This document shows, piece by piece, positions 34,575 through 43,615 of a stretch of DNA of 64,000 bases; positions within the stretch are counted from its first letter, which is position 1, and each line of letters starts with the position of its first letter. The DNA comes from Saccharopolyspora endophytica. Lineage in GTDB: Bacteria; Actinomycetota; Actinomycetes; Mycobacteriales; Pseudonocardiaceae. Both the position numbers and the translations under genes were made by a program. The notes below the pieces were generated by a model that was not told the origin of the DNA, made no database searches, and saw only the letters and a program-made list of their open reading frames with translations. The stretch is from contig NZ_JAGPXE010000008.1 in assembly GCF_018070075.1 (NCBI RefSeq), forward strand, positions 62,001 to 126,000. Direction: 5' to 3'.

Positions 34575-36463
34575 AGAGTCGTTCCCATCGCCTGGTCCAG
34601 CAGTGCCTTGCGGTAACCCTCCAAGGCGACCATGTCGCCGAACAGGGCGTTGTACTCCTCGGCGTCCTCCAGCGGCGACATCCGCTGGACCTTGGACTTG
34701 ATGTCCGCGATCTGCCTGCTGACCAGCCGTTCCTGCAGCCGGGCGATGATCGCGCTCACGTAGCGCGGGTCGTCCTCGGTGGTCCACTCCAGCGCCTCGA
34801 CCGCCAGCTGCGTGCACAGCCGGGCGCCGATCTGGCTCTCGCACTGCTGCGCGACCGCGTCGACCAGGCCCGCTCCGCTCAGCCCGGAGGCCGTGCCGCC
34901 CGCGGCCAGCAACGCCTTCTGCACCTCGGCGTAGACCGGCTCGGTGAACGCCTCGGCGGGCAGCGAGTCGTAGAGCGGACCGGCCAGGGCCGGGACCTGC
35001 AGAGCCGCCTTGATGGCCTCCCGCTGCAACCAGCGTGGATCGTGCCTCGGCGGGCGCTGCGGCAGCTCGACGTCCATGCCCAGCGACTGCTGGCTCTCCT
35101 CGCGGCGCGGGCGGCGCTGCTTGCGGACCGGGGCGCCGGAGCTCTCCCGCACCCGCTTGACCACCTGGTTCTCGTCGTTCCAGCCCGCCCACCAGGCGAG
35201 CCGGGCCGCGTACCCGTCGCGGCTGGCCGGGTCCTTGATCTGGGCGATCAGCGGGACCGTGCGCTTGAGCGCGGCGACGCGGCCGTCCACCGAGTCCAGG
35301 TCGTAGTCGGTGAGCAGGCTCCGGATGGCGAACTCGAACAGCGGCCTGCGCCGGGCCACCAGGTCGCGCACGGCGGCGTCGCCCTGGGCCTCGCGCAGCT
35401 CGCACGGGTCCATGTTGTCCGGGGTGATGGCCACGTAGGTCTGGCCGGCGAACTGCTGCTCGCCGTCGAACGCCTTCATCGCCGCCTTCTGCCCGGCCTC
35501 GTCACCGTCGAAGGTGAAGATGACCTCGCCGCGGAAGGCGTCGTCGTCCATCATCAACCGGCGCAGCACCGAGATGTGCTCGTCGCCGAACGCGGTGCCG
35601 CAGGAGGCGACCGCGGTGGGCACGCCCGCCAGGTGCATGGCCATCACGTCGGTGTAGCCCTCGACGACCACGGCCTGCCTGCGCTTGGCGATCTCCCGCT
35701 TGGCCAGGTCGATGCCGAACAGCACCTGCGACTTGTTGAAGATCGGGGTGGCGGAGGTGTTGACGTACTTCGCCTCGATCGGGTCGTCGTCGAAGATCCG
35801 CCGCGCGCCGAAACCGACGACGTCACCGCCGAGGTCCTTCAGCGGCCACAGCAGCCGCCGGTGGAAGCGGTCCATCGGACCGCGCCTGCCCTCGCGGGAC
35901 AGGCCGCACTTGATCAGCTCGTCGACCTCGAAGCCCTTGGTCAGCAGCAGTTTCGTGAGCTTGTCCCAGCCGCTGGGCGCGAAACCGCAGCCGAAGCGCT
36001 GGGCGGCGGCCTCGTCGAAACCGCGCGTGGTCAGGTACTCGCGGGCCGGTTGGGCCTCGGGCGAGCGCAGCTGCTCGGCGTAGAACTCGGCGGCGAGGCG
36101 GTGCGCCTCGACCATGCGCGAGCGGCTGCCGCGGTCGCGCTTCGGACCCGGCGTGCCGCCCTCGTACTGCAGCTGGAGGCCGACCCGGTCGGCCAGCCGC
36201 TCCACGGATTCCACGAAGCCGAGGTGCTCGATCTTCATCATGAAGGCGATCACGTCGCCGCCCTCACCGCAGCCGAAGCAGTGGAAGGTCCCGTGGCTGG
36301 GGCGGACGTTGAACGACGGCGTCTTCTCGTCGTGGAACGGGCAGAGACCCTTCTGCGCGCCCCCACCGGCGTTGCGCAGCGCGACGTACTCGCCGACGAC
36401 GTCGTCGATCCGGTTGCGATCGCGCACCTCGGCGATGTCGCTCTCCCGGATCCTGCCTGTCAC
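34571..36463 (-). CDS. dnaG: DNA primase
   Basis: Makes RNA primers for DNA replication; 630 residues, the usual length. The N-terminal CHC2 zinc finger uses Cys41, His44, Cys62 and Cys65 (CPFH, CFGC). The TOPRIM core has VVEGYTDVMAM and the metal Asp pair in FTFDGDEAG; a C-terminal helicase-binding domain follows (LQERLVSRQIADIKSKVQR). GTG 36463 gives MTGRIRESDIAEVRDR with a GGGTGAC ribosome site; a longer start would add an atypical leader. It is followed by an overlapping gene at 34047-34574. dgt is nearby, as in mycobacteria. Confidence 0.96.
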   Translation of the reverse strand: MTGRIRESDIAEVRDRNRIDDVVGEYVALRNAGGGAQKGLCPFHDEKTPSFNVRPSHGTFHCFGCGEGGDVIAFMMKIEHLGFVESVERLADRVGLQLQYEGGTPGPKRDRGSRSRMVEAHRLAAEFYAEQLRSPEAQPAREYLTTRGFDEAAAQRFGCGFAPSGWDKLTKLLLTKGFEVDELIKCGLSREGRRGPMDRFHRRLLWPLKDLGGDVVGFGARRIFDDDPIEAKYVNTSATPIFNKSQVLFGIDLAKREIAKRRQAVVVEGYTDVMAMHLAGVPTAVASCGTAFGDEHISVLRRLMMDDDAFRGEVIFTFDGDEAGQKAAMKAFDGEQQFAGQTYVAITPDNMDPCELREAQGDAAVRDLVARRRPLFEFAIRSLLTDYDLDSVDGRVAALKRTVPLIAQIKDPASRDGYAARLAWWAGWNDENQVVKRVRESSGAPVRKQRRPRREESQQSLGMDVELPQRPPRHDPRWLQREAIKAALQVPALAGPLYDSLPAEAFTEPVYAEVQKALLAAGGTASGLSGAGLVDAVAQQCESQIGARLCTQLAVEALEWTTEDDPRYVSAIIARLQERLVSRQIADIKSKVQRMSPLEDAEEYNALFGDMVALEGYRKALLDQAMGTTL

Positions 36464-36532
36464 GTCACCCAGTCTAGGGCCAAAGAGATCGGCCACGACC
36501 GGGTGTCCGCTCGGTGCGGCAGAATCGATCGC

Positions 36533-37423
36533 GTGAGGCCTGACACCAGCACGCTCGCCGCGGAGTTCGACCGGCACCGAAGCCGTCTAATCGGCCTCGG
36601 CTACCGGCTGACCGGACGGCTCGCCGACGCCGAGGACGCCGTGCAGGACGCCTGGCTGCGGCTGACCGACACCGATCACGACGAGATCCGCGACCTGGGC
36701 GGCTGGCTGACCACCGTGGTGAGCAGGCTGTGCCTGGACCGGATGCGCTCGGCCGCCGTGCGGCGTGAGAGCTACGTCGGCCCGTGGCTGCCGGAACCGC
36801 TGGTGAGCGCCGTGGATTCCGATCCGGGCGACATCGTGGCCGGTCAGGACGACCTGCGGATGGCGGCGATGCGGGTGCTCCACGAGCTGCCTCCGGACCA
36901 ACGGCTCGCGCTGGTGCTGCACGACGGCTTCGACGTGCCCTTCGCCGAGATCGCCGAGGTGCTGGGGTGCAGCGTCCCCACCGCGCGCCAGCACGCGTCG
37001 CGGGCGCGCCGGACGATGGTCGACGCCGCCCCGCCGGAGCGGGTCCCGCTGCCCGAGCAGCAGCGGGCGCTGGAGGACTTCCTGACCGCGGTGGCCGCCA
37101 AGGATCTCGCCGCGCTCACCCGGCTGCTCCACCCCTCGGCCACCGTCTACGGCGACAGCGGCGGCAAGGCCCGCACCGCGCGGCGCCCGGTCGTCGGCGC
37201 CGACAAGGTGGCGCGCTTCGCCATCGGGCTCATCGACAAGTACGGCACCGAGCTGCTCGGCGCGGCGCGCCCGGTGCTGGTCAACGGCGACTTAGGGGTG
37301 ATGCTGCCGGGCGACGACGCCGAAGTGGCGCCTCGGGTCTTCGTGCTGGCCGTCCGCGAGGGACGGCCGGCCGAGGTGTTCGACATCGTCAACCCGGACA
37401 AGCTCACCCGCGTGGAGTTCTAG
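36533..37423 (+). CDS. ECF41-group RNA polymerase sigma factor with SnoaL-like C-terminus
   Basis: Extracytoplasmic-function sigma factor of 296 residues. Region 2 has YRLTGRLADAEDAVQDAWLR, region 4 has LPPDQRLALVLHDGFDVPF and EIAEVLGCSVPTARQHASRARR. A C-terminal NTF2/SnoaL-like domain of about 120 residues carries the group's YGDSGGKAR (variant of DGGGK) near 205 and NPDKL near 287, both known to control ECF41 activity; this group has no separate anti-sigma factor. GTG 36533 gives MRPDTSTLAAEF. It overlaps its convergent partner gene at 37420 by 4 bp. Confidence 0.92.
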   Translation: MRPDTSTLAAEFDRHRSRLIGLGYRLTGRLADAEDAVQDAWLRLTDTDHDEIRDLGGWLTTVVSRLCLDRMRSAAVRRESYVGPWLPEPLVSAVDSDPGDIVAGQDDLRMAAMRVLHELPPDQRLALVLHDGFDVPFAEIAEVLGCSVPTARQHASRARRTMVDAAPPERVPLPEQQRALEDFLTAVAAKDLAALTRLLHPSATVYGDSGGKARTARRPVVGADKVARFAIGLIDKYGTELLGAARPVLVNGDLGVMLPGDDAEVAPRVFVLAVREGRPAEVFDIVNPDKLTRVEF

Positions 37424-37986
37424 GGCATCGGCACTCGGCAGGCTTCTCCGCTGGTGAATCCCTGCGCGGTCAGGCCCAGCGCGTGGTTGAGGCGGGTGCG
37501 CTGGTTCTCCACGGCGATCATGTAGGTCAGCTCGACCATCCCCTTGTGGCCGAGGCGCCGGTCGAGTTCGGCGACCTGCTCGTCGGTGACCTGCATGGGC
37601 TGCTCGGTCATCGCGTCGGCGTAGGCGATCACCAGCCGCTCCATCTCCGAGTACTTCTCCGAGGTCGCGTAGTCGTCGATCTCCTTGAGGCGGTCGATGT
37701 CCAGGCCCTCGTTGCGCTGCAACATCGTGCCGAAGTCGACGCACCACGAACAGCCGATCTTGGTGGCCACCCGGTAGACCGCCAGCTCGCGCAGGTTCGC
37801 GGGCAGCGCCTTGGCCGCCTTCTCCACCGCCATCTCCGACACGCCGGTGGCCAGCATCAGGCCCTGGTGGTGCGCGACCACGGCCAGCGGGTCCAGCACC
37901 GCGCCGTAGCGGCGCTGGGAGAACCGGTAGGTGAGCCTGGTCAGCAGGTTCGCTTCGCTGGTGGGCACGCCCGGAATGCGCGGCAT
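37420..37986 (-). CDS. Carboxymuconolactone decarboxylase / AhpD-like protein, ECF41 partner
   Basis: Protein of 188 residues of the AhpD/CMD fold with a redox-type CSWC motif at Cys79-Cys82 and the family element VATKIGCSWCVDFG. Related proteins are disulfide-exchanging peroxidases or small-molecule decarboxylases; the substrate here is unknown. It lies convergent with the ECF41 sigma gene and overlaps it by 4 bp; this pairing is characteristic of the ECF41 group. Its promoter at 38037-38063 matches the ECF41 consensus, so the sigma factor probably controls it. Confidence 0.88.
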   Translation of the reverse strand: MPRIPGVPTSEANLLTRLTYRFSQRRYGAVLDPLAVVAHHQGLMLATGVSEMAVEKAAKALPANLRELAVYRVATKIGCSWCVDFGTMLQRNEGLDIDRLKEIDDYATSEKYSEMERLVIAYADAMTEQPMQVTDEQVAELDRRLGHKGMVELTYMIAVENQRTRLNHALGLTAQGFTSGEACRVPMP

Positions 37987-38036
37987 GTGCTCGCTCCCTC
38001 CTCGCCACCCCGGTTTTCGGGGTTCGTCACCGGAGT

Positions 38037-38063
38037 GACGAGACAGGGCGCCGGAGCGTGACA
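38037..38063 (-). promoter_or_regulatory. ECF41-type promoter upstream of the CMD-like gene
   Basis: On the minus strand TGTCACG (38063-38057) is followed after exactly 16 bases by CGTC (38040-38037). The consensus reported for ECF41 promoters is TGTCACA-16 bp-CGTC. The -10 element lies about 50 bases before the ATG at 37986. Confidence 0.8.
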
Positions 38064-38065
38064 GC

Positions 38066-39157
38066 TCAACTCGGATCGGTGATGCGGGCCAGGAAGTAGA
38101 GCGCGCCGCTGTCGCGGTGGCGCACCAGGAACAGGAACGGGCGGTCCACCTCGACCCGCACCGGTTCGGGTTCCCGGGCGATGGCGGTCAGCCGCATCAT
38201 CATCGCGGTCGCCGCAGCGCCTTCCAGTCCCGCTTCGTCGACGTCGAGCACCGACTCGTGCAGCACCTCCGAGACGCGCAGCGACCGGTCGGTCAGCGGG
38301 GTGAAGTCGGCGGCCGGGGTGAACAGGTCCCGCACGCCCAGCTCGCCGAGCGGTTCGGTGAGCTCCGCTCCGCCGGAGACCTTGAAGCGCGGCAGGAACA
38401 GCTCGACCTTGCGCTGCTCCAGCGCGCCGAGCAGACCGGTCAGGCGCTCGGTGGTGAGCCCGGCTTCGGCGGTGGCCAGGTCGCCGTCGGGGAGCAGGAC
38501 GACCGCTTCCACTCCCCCGGCGGCCGGGAGCCCGATCGCCTGCCAGCCGTCGGTGGCGGCGTGGCCGAGGGTGCGCCCGGCCGTCATGGTGGGCACGTCG
38601 CGGTCGCCGTCGGGGGCGTGGAACAGGCGCTGGGTGGTCTTGGTCTTCTCGAACGCCTCGCGCCAGGAGACCTTCAGGTAGAGGGCGTTGACCAGGGCCG
38701 CGACGGTTTGCGGGTGGACCGCGCCGGTCGGCAGCAGCTCCGGGATGAGGTCGCGGGTCGTCTCGGCGACGTCGGCGTTGATCAGCTCGCGGGCCGCTTC
38801 CGGGTCGTCCTGGAACGGCGCGTTGCGCACCGCGCTGCCGGGCCAGTCCTTGAGCGCCAGCCGGTAGGACTCCTCGATCGGCAGGTCCGCGTGCGCCCAG
38901 AGGGTGTTGGCGACCGCCAGCACCGGCTGCTCACCCGAAGCCGCCGCGAGCTCCGCGGCCGAGCCCAGCAGTTCCAGCAGGTTCGCCGGCTCCTCGCGCA
39001 GCGCGGCGACGAGCTCTTCCCTGGTGTTGCCACCGGTCGCGGTGGCCGCCAGCCCGAGGGCGCTGCTCACCGAGTACGGCGACCAGCAGAAGGTCTTGGT
39101 CGGCGGCGGAGCGAGCTTCTGGTGCAGTGCCAGGGCGAAGTCGAGGTGATGGTTCAC
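38066..39157 (-). CDS. Serpin family protease inhibitor
   Basis: Bacterial serpin of 363 residues, close to the full serpin core. Conserved elements are FCWSPYSVSSALGLAATAT at the N-terminus, LVNALYLKVSWREAF in the middle, and the shutter/C-terminal DRPFLFLVRHRDSGALYFLARI. The reactive loop starts near 308: hinge EAGLEGAAATA is close to the inhibitory consensus, which suggests it is inhibitory. Counting 17 residues from Glu308 puts P1 at Thr in RLTAIAR, but the loop is about five residues longer than in human antitrypsin, so P1 is uncertain. No signal peptide is seen. Confidence 0.9.
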   Translation of the reverse strand: MNHHLDFALALHQKLAPPPTKTFCWSPYSVSSALGLAATATGGNTREELVAALREEPANLLELLGSAAELAAASGEQPVLAVANTLWAHADLPIEESYRLALKDWPGSAVRNAPFQDDPEAARELINADVAETTRDLIPELLPTGAVHPQTVAALVNALYLKVSWREAFEKTKTTQRLFHAPDGDRDVPTMTAGRTLGHAATDGWQAIGLPAAGGVEAVVLLPDGDLATAEAGLTTERLTGLLGALEQRKVELFLPRFKVSGGAELTEPLGELGVRDLFTPAADFTPLTDRSLRVSEVLHESVLDVDEAGLEGAAATAMMMRLTAIAREPEPVRVEVDRPFLFLVRHRDSGALYFLARITDPS

Positions 39158-39274
39158 GTCCGCAGGGCTCCGTTCCGCGTCGAGGAGACTCGGGCTTGAT
39201 CCCGAGTCTGCCAGAGCGCGGCGCGCGGACCCGTCCGCGAACGCTGCCGGCTTCCAGCCGGATTTCCCGTTCCG

Positions 39275-39400
39275 CTGCCGGTCGGTGCACCCGCGGGTGC
39301 TGACACGCCTTCTGGTGAGCGCTCCGCGCCTGCAACAGCAACGGCGAACGGAGCCCAGGAGGCGTGTCAGGTTCCGCTGCCCGAGCGAACCGACCGGCAG
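39275..39400. repeat. Nested inverted repeats, about 126 bp
   Basis: Outer arms CTGCCGGTCGGT (39275-39286) and ACCGACCGGCAG (39389-39400), inner arms CTGACACGCCT (39300-39310) and AGGCGTGTCAG (39360-39370), a further GCTCCG/CGGAGC pair inside, and a palindrome CACCCGCGGGTG (39288-39299). Together these could fold into one long cruciform or RNA structure between two minus-strand genes. Confidence 0.75.
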
Positions 39401-39410
39401 GAGCGGGAGG

Positions 39411-39596
39411 TCAGCGGAGCGATTCCTCGATGTCGCTCAGGCCCATGAGGCGGAGCTCCTGGGCGATGTACTCGGCGGCTCGCTGGCCCGCGGGGTCCTG
39501 CCAGCGAAGATCTTTGATCCAGTCGGCCAGGTTGTCCGCGTTGACGTACGGCTCGCCTCCGACGACGAGCTTCTGGATGTAGTGCCGGTTGCGCAT
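39411..39596 (-). CDS. Small conserved protein, unknown function
   Basis: A 61-residue acidic protein: MRNRHYIQKLVVGGEPYVN, then ADNLADWIKDLRW and a helical C-terminal half EYIAQELRLMGLSDIEESL. No Cys, no membrane segment. ATG 39596 has a GAGGAG ribosome site. It lies upstream of the nested inverted repeats and downstream of dgt on the same strand. It may be a small regulatory or adaptor protein, but I see no family signature. Confidence 0.65.
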   Translation of the reverse strand: MRNRHYIQKLVVGGEPYVNADNLADWIKDLRWQDPAGQRAAEYIAQELRLMGLSDIEESLR

Positions 39597-39771
39597 TCGG
39601 GGTCTCCTCGCGGCCCGGCGTCGGGGGAACGACGGGCCGCCGCCGCTCGGCTCGGGATGCCGCGCGGTACGGGGATCAGGGCACATGCCGCCAACAGAAC
39701 TGCCGGTCGACACTCTGGGTGAGGATTGTCCCCGACGATCCGAGATCCATTCACCCCCATTCGGATTAACG

Positions 39772-41046
39772 TCACAATGGTTTGGACACGCTGTGTACAT
39801 GGCGTTCATGCCAGATCACAGCCTGCGCATCCGTCAGCGATGCGACCTGGTCGAGAACCACCCGATATCGGGATGAATCGTCCGAAGCTCGCATCCAGGC
39901 ATCGCGCATCACCGGATCGAGTGAAGCCGGTGCGCTCTCGCTCAGCGCCTCCACGAGCTCGGCCAGCCGCTCCCGCTGCCTGGCCTGCATGCGCCGCCGA
40001 TCGCCGTCGTGCAGCACGTAGCGCACCGCCATCGCCTTGAGCACCGTCACCTCGGCGACGGCCTTCTCCGGCAGCACCAGGTCCGCGCGGTAGCGGGTCA
40101 GCCCGGGCCCGAAGCGCGCCACCGTGCCGCCGACCGCCGCGGCCACGAACCGGCCGACGAGCTCGCTGGTCAGCCGCTTCAACGCGACCTGCGCCGAGAG
40201 CGTCCCGTCGTAGTCAAGGATCGCGGCCACCACCGGCCAGCGCACCAGCTCCTCGGCCGCCTGCTCCAGCAGCGCGGTCTCGCCGCTGCGCAGGAACCGG
40301 TCGTCCGCCAGCTTCGCGATCTGGGCTCGCTCCTGCGGATCGGTCAGCGCCCGCAACGAGATCCGCCCGGAGATCACCGCGTCCTCGACGTCGTGCACCG
40401 AGTAGGCCACGTCGTCGGCCCAGTCCATGATCTGCGCCTCCAGGCAGCGCCGGTGATCCGGCGAGCCGTCGCGCAGCCACTCGAAGACCTCCAGGTCGTC
40501 GTCGTAGGCGCCGAACTTGATCTCACCGGCGCGCTTGCGCCACGGGTACTTCGTCGCCGCGTCCAGGCAAGCGCGGGTCAGGTTCAGGCCGCGGCCGACC
40601 TCGCCGGAATCGGTGACCTTCGGCTCCAGCCTGGTGAGGATCCGCAGCGTCTGCGCGTTGCCCTCGAACCCGCCGTGCCCGGCCGCCAGCTCGTTGAGCG
40701 CGCGCTCACCGTTGTGCCCGAACGGCGGGTGCCCGATGTCGTGGGCGAGACCGGCGGTGTCCACCAGATCGGGGTCGGCTCCCAGCGCACCGGCGATGCC
40801 CCGCCCGATCTGCGCGACCTCCAGCGAGTGCGTCAACCGGGTTCGCGGCACGTCGGCGCCCTCGTTCGGCCCCATCACCTGCGTCTTGCCCGCCAGCCGG
40901 CGCAACGCGGCGGAGTGCAGCACGCGAGCGCGGTCGCGCGCGAACGGGGTGCGGTCGTCCGGATGCGACGACGCGGCCTCCTTCGGCGCTTCGGGGTGCA
41001 GCCGCTGGAGGTCGTGCTCGCCGTACCCGGCCAGTTTCGAGCTCAT
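39772..41046 (-). CDS. dgt: Deoxyguanosinetriphosphate triphosphohydrolase-like protein
   Basis: HD-domain dNTPase that hydrolyses dGTP (and other dNTPs) to nucleoside and triphosphate, 424 residues. The metal-binding HD motif is formed by RTRLTHSLEVAQ and GLAHDIGHPPFGHNGE; MDWADDVAYSVHDVED is also conserved. ATG 41046 gives MSSKLAGYGEHDLQRL; two more upstream in-frame starts would add up to 12 residues. In mycobacteria dgt lies next to dnaG; here a few genes separate them. Confidence 0.93.
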   Translation of the reverse strand: MSSKLAGYGEHDLQRLHPEAPKEAASSHPDDRTPFARDRARVLHSAALRRLAGKTQVMGPNEGADVPRTRLTHSLEVAQIGRGIAGALGADPDLVDTAGLAHDIGHPPFGHNGERALNELAAGHGGFEGNAQTLRILTRLEPKVTDSGEVGRGLNLTRACLDAATKYPWRKRAGEIKFGAYDDDLEVFEWLRDGSPDHRRCLEAQIMDWADDVAYSVHDVEDAVISGRISLRALTDPQERAQIAKLADDRFLRSGETALLEQAAEELVRWPVVAAILDYDGTLSAQVALKRLTSELVGRFVAAAVGGTVARFGPGLTRYRADLVLPEKAVAEVTVLKAMAVRYVLHDGDRRRMQARQRERLAELVEALSESAPASLDPVMRDAWMRASDDSSRYRVVLDQVASLTDAQAVIWHERHVHSVSKPL

Positions 41047-41126
41047 CGCAGTGAGGCTAAGCCCCGAACATGACATTTCCACGCCACAACCCCGACAACG
41101 AGGTCAACTGGGAGCTCGTGTGCGGC

Positions 41127-41188
41127 GAGAGCCGCTGCCTCAGGTGTGGGACTCAGCCCGCACCGCCGCGGGTTCTGAGGCGGTTCTC
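41127..41188 (-). terminator. Possible terminator of the YdcF-like gene
   Basis: GCCTCAG with CTGAGGC, extended by GAGAGCCGC and GCGGTTCTC with a bulge (41127-41143 and 41175-41188), about 120 bases after the stop at 41308 on the minus strand. The distance is long, so the call is tentative. Confidence 0.4.
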
Positions 41189-41307
41189 CTGCGAGGACGT
41201 GTCGACGCTGTGTATTGGGCATACATGAGTCGGCGCGCCCGGAGCAGGAGGGCCGCCTCAGGTTCCGCCACCCGCACCGCCACGCAGAAGGACCACGGGT
41301 ACAACGC

Positions 41308-41961
41308 TCACCCGAGGCCGTCGCCGTTGAGTTCTGCTGGGGCGTGGGTGAGCCGGTAGAAGAGCAGGGCGCCCGTCTCGCGGACGATGTACTTCATCTG
41401 GATCTCGCGCGTCTGCACGACCGGGCCCGAGCGGGCCGGGGAGGCCCACGCGTCGAGGCCCATGTCGTTGGCCATGGTCCGAGCCCGCAGCGAGTGCCAC
41501 GGGTCGCTGACGATCAGCGCGCTGTCCCAGCGGCGCTGATCGGCCAGGTCCGACACCGCCTGCATGCTGCCGAGGGTGTCGCTGCCGACGTCGACGTCGA
41601 CGATCTTGTCGCGCGGAACGCCGTTCTCCACCAGCCAGTTCTTACCGGCCTGCGCCTCGGTGTAGGCGTCACCGGCCTTGCGGCCGCCGACGGTGACGAT
41701 GTAGTCGGTGAGCCCGTCCTCGTAGAGGCCGAGGGCCTGCTCCAGCCTGGCTTCGAGGATGTCCGACGGTTTGCCGTGGTACTGCGCGGCACCCAGCACC
41801 ACCACGATGTCCACCGGCTGCCGGTCGTCCGCGCGGGCCACCTGCCACACGCGGATCGCGGTACCGCCGACCACCAGGATCGCCACCAGCAGCGCGCCGG
41901 CCAAGGCGCGCGAGAGGATGCGACCGGTACGAGACCGGTGGGCGGGATGATGTGCGCTCAC
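41308..41961 (-). CDS. YdcF/DUF218 family membrane protein
   Basis: Protein of 217 residues with an N-terminal membrane anchor (LAGALLVAILVVGGTAIRVW, about 20-40) and an outward DUF218 (YdcF/SanA-like) domain. Motifs are VDIVVVLGAAQYHGKPS, TDYIVTVGGRKAGDAYTEA and ALIVSDPWHSLRA. DUF218 proteins are linked with envelope barrier function; the reaction is unknown. GTG 41961 places the anchor after a short basic head; an earlier start at 42042 is possible. The gene lies just downstream of glyS on the same strand. Confidence 0.82.
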   Translation of the reverse strand: MSAHHPAHRSRTGRILSRALAGALLVAILVVGGTAIRVWQVARADDRQPVDIVVVLGAAQYHGKPSDILEARLEQALGLYEDGLTDYIVTVGGRKAGDAYTEAQAGKNWLVENGVPRDKIVDVDVGSDTLGSMQAVSDLADQRRWDSALIVSDPWHSLRARTMANDMGLDAWASPARSGPVVQTREIQMKYIVRETGALLFYRLTHAPAELNGDGLG

Positions 41962-42049
41962 CGGGGCATCTTCGCAGATCCCCCACCGGCCGCGAGCGGG
42001 CCGGGCCCGCAGCGAAACCGACCTGGTGCTCCGGAGTTCCACATCGGGC

Positions 42050-43465
42050 TCAGCAGCCGATCAGCCGGGCTCCCAGGTACTCCTCCAGCTTGTCGATGGC
42101 CACGCGCTCCTGGCTCATCGTGTCCCGTTCGCGCACCGTCACGGCGTGATCGGACAGGGTGTCGAAGTCGACCGTCACACAGAACGGCGTGCCGATCTCG
42201 TCCTGCCGCCGGTAGCGGCGGCCGATCGCACCGGCGTCGTCGAAGTCGACGTTCCAGTTGCGGCGCAGCGTCGCCGCCACGTCGCGGGCCTTGGGCGAGA
42301 GCTCGGCGTTGCGCGACAGCGGCAGCACCGCGGCCTTCACCGGGGCCAGGCGGCGGTCCAGCTTGAGCACGACGCGCTTGTCGACTCCGCCCTTGGCGTT
42401 GGGCGCCTCGTCCTCGGTGTAGGCGTCGATCAGGAACGCCATCATCGGACGTCCCACGCCTGCCGCCGGCTCGATCACGTACGGCCGGTAGCGGGAGTTG
42501 CTGGCCTGGTCGAAGTAGGTCAGGTCGACGCCCGAGTGGTTGGAGTGCGTGGTGAGGTCGAAGTCGGTGCGGTTGGCGATGCCTTCCAGCTCGCCCCACT
42601 CCTGACCGCCGAAGCGGAACCGGTACTCGATGTCCACGGTCCGCTTGGCGTAGTGCGACAGCTTCTCCTTCGGGTGCTCGAACTCCCGGAGGTTGTCGGC
42701 GTCGATTCCCAGCCCGGTGTACCAGCTCATCCGCTGGTCGATCCAGTACTGGTGCCACTGCTCGTCCTCGCCGGGCTCGACGAAGAACTCCATCTCCATC
42801 TGCTCGAACTCGCGGGTCCGGAAGATGAAGTTGCCGGGCGTGATCTCGTTGCGGAAGCTCTTGCCGATCTGGCCGATGCCGAACGGCGGCTTCTTGCGCG
42901 CGGTGGTCATCACGTTGGCGAAGTTGACGAAGATGCCCTGGGCGGTCTCGGGCCGCAGGTAGTGCATGCCCTCCTCGGACTCCACCGGTCCCAGGAAGGT
43001 CTTGAGCATCATGTTGAACTCGCGCGGCTCGGTGTACTGGCCGCGGTTGCCGCAGTTCGGGCACGGGACGTCGGTGAGGTCGTCCTCGCTGACCTCCTTG
43101 CCGGTGCGCTCGGTGTACTCCTCGGCGAGCTGGTCGGCGCGGAAGCGGCGGTGGCAGGAGGTGCACTCCACCAGCGGGTCGTGGAAGGCGCCGACGTGGC
43201 CGGATGCCTCCCACACCTGGCGGGGCAGGACCACCGAGGAGTCCAGGCCGACGACGTCGTCGCGGCCCTGCACCATGTGCTTCCACCACTGGCGCTTGAT
43301 GTTGTCCTTGAGCTCGACGCCGAGCGGTCCGTAGTCCCAGGCCGACCGGGTACCGCCGTAGATCTCGCCGGACGGGAAGACGAATCCGCGGCGTTTGCAG
43401 AGACTGACGATCGTGTCGATCTGGTCGGCGGGCACGTTCACTCCGGAAATTTCACTGGAAACCAT
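42050..43465 (-). CDS. glyS: Glycyl-tRNA synthetase, class II dimeric type
   Basis: Charges tRNA-Gly; 471 residues, single-chain bacterial/eukaryotic type. It has the class II motifs [20 protein letters not shown], motif 2 [21 protein letters not shown], and motif 3 near [16 protein letters not shown] four-Cys insertion (CTSC and CPNCGNRG) forms a zinc-binding insert. ATG 43465 is used here; GTG 43435 with GGAG five bases upstream is an alternative that starts closer to the usual N-terminus [12 protein letters not shown]. It is divergent from smtB, as in mycobacteria. Confidence 0.95.
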   Translation of the reverse strand: MVSSEISGVNVPADQIDTIVSLCKRRGFVFPSGEIYGGTRSAWDYGPLGVELKDNIKRQWWKHMVQGRDDVVGLDSSVVLPRQVWEASGHVGAFHDPLVECTSCHRRFRADQLAEEYTERTGKEVSEDDLTDVPCPNCGNRGQYTEPREFNMMLKTFLGPVESEEGMHYLRPETAQGIFVNFANVMTTARKKPPFGIGQIGKSFRNEITPGNFIFRTREFEQMEMEFFVEPGEDEQWHQYWIDQRMSWYTGLGIDADNLREFEHPKEKLSHYAKRTVDIEYRFRFGGQEWGELEGIANRTDFDLTTHSNHSGVDLTYFDQASNSRYRPYVIEPAAGVGRPMMAFLIDAYTEDEAPNAKGGVDKRVVLKLDRRLAPVKAAVLPLSRNAELSPKARDVAATLRRNWNVDFDDAGAIGRRYRRQDEIGTPFCVTVDFDTLSDHAVTVRERDTMSQERVAIDKLEEYLGARLIGC

Positions 43466-43615
43466 CGAACCAGCCGTTCGAGCTGGAGTTTCCCAGCGTA
43501 CCGATGACGCGGGCTCCGCATCCCGGCCGGGCCGTGAGCGCTGCGGGGCCGTCCGCTCGCGGCGGGTGACCGCACCGGTATCGACCGATCGGGGCGCGCA
43601 CCTGCTACCCGTAGG

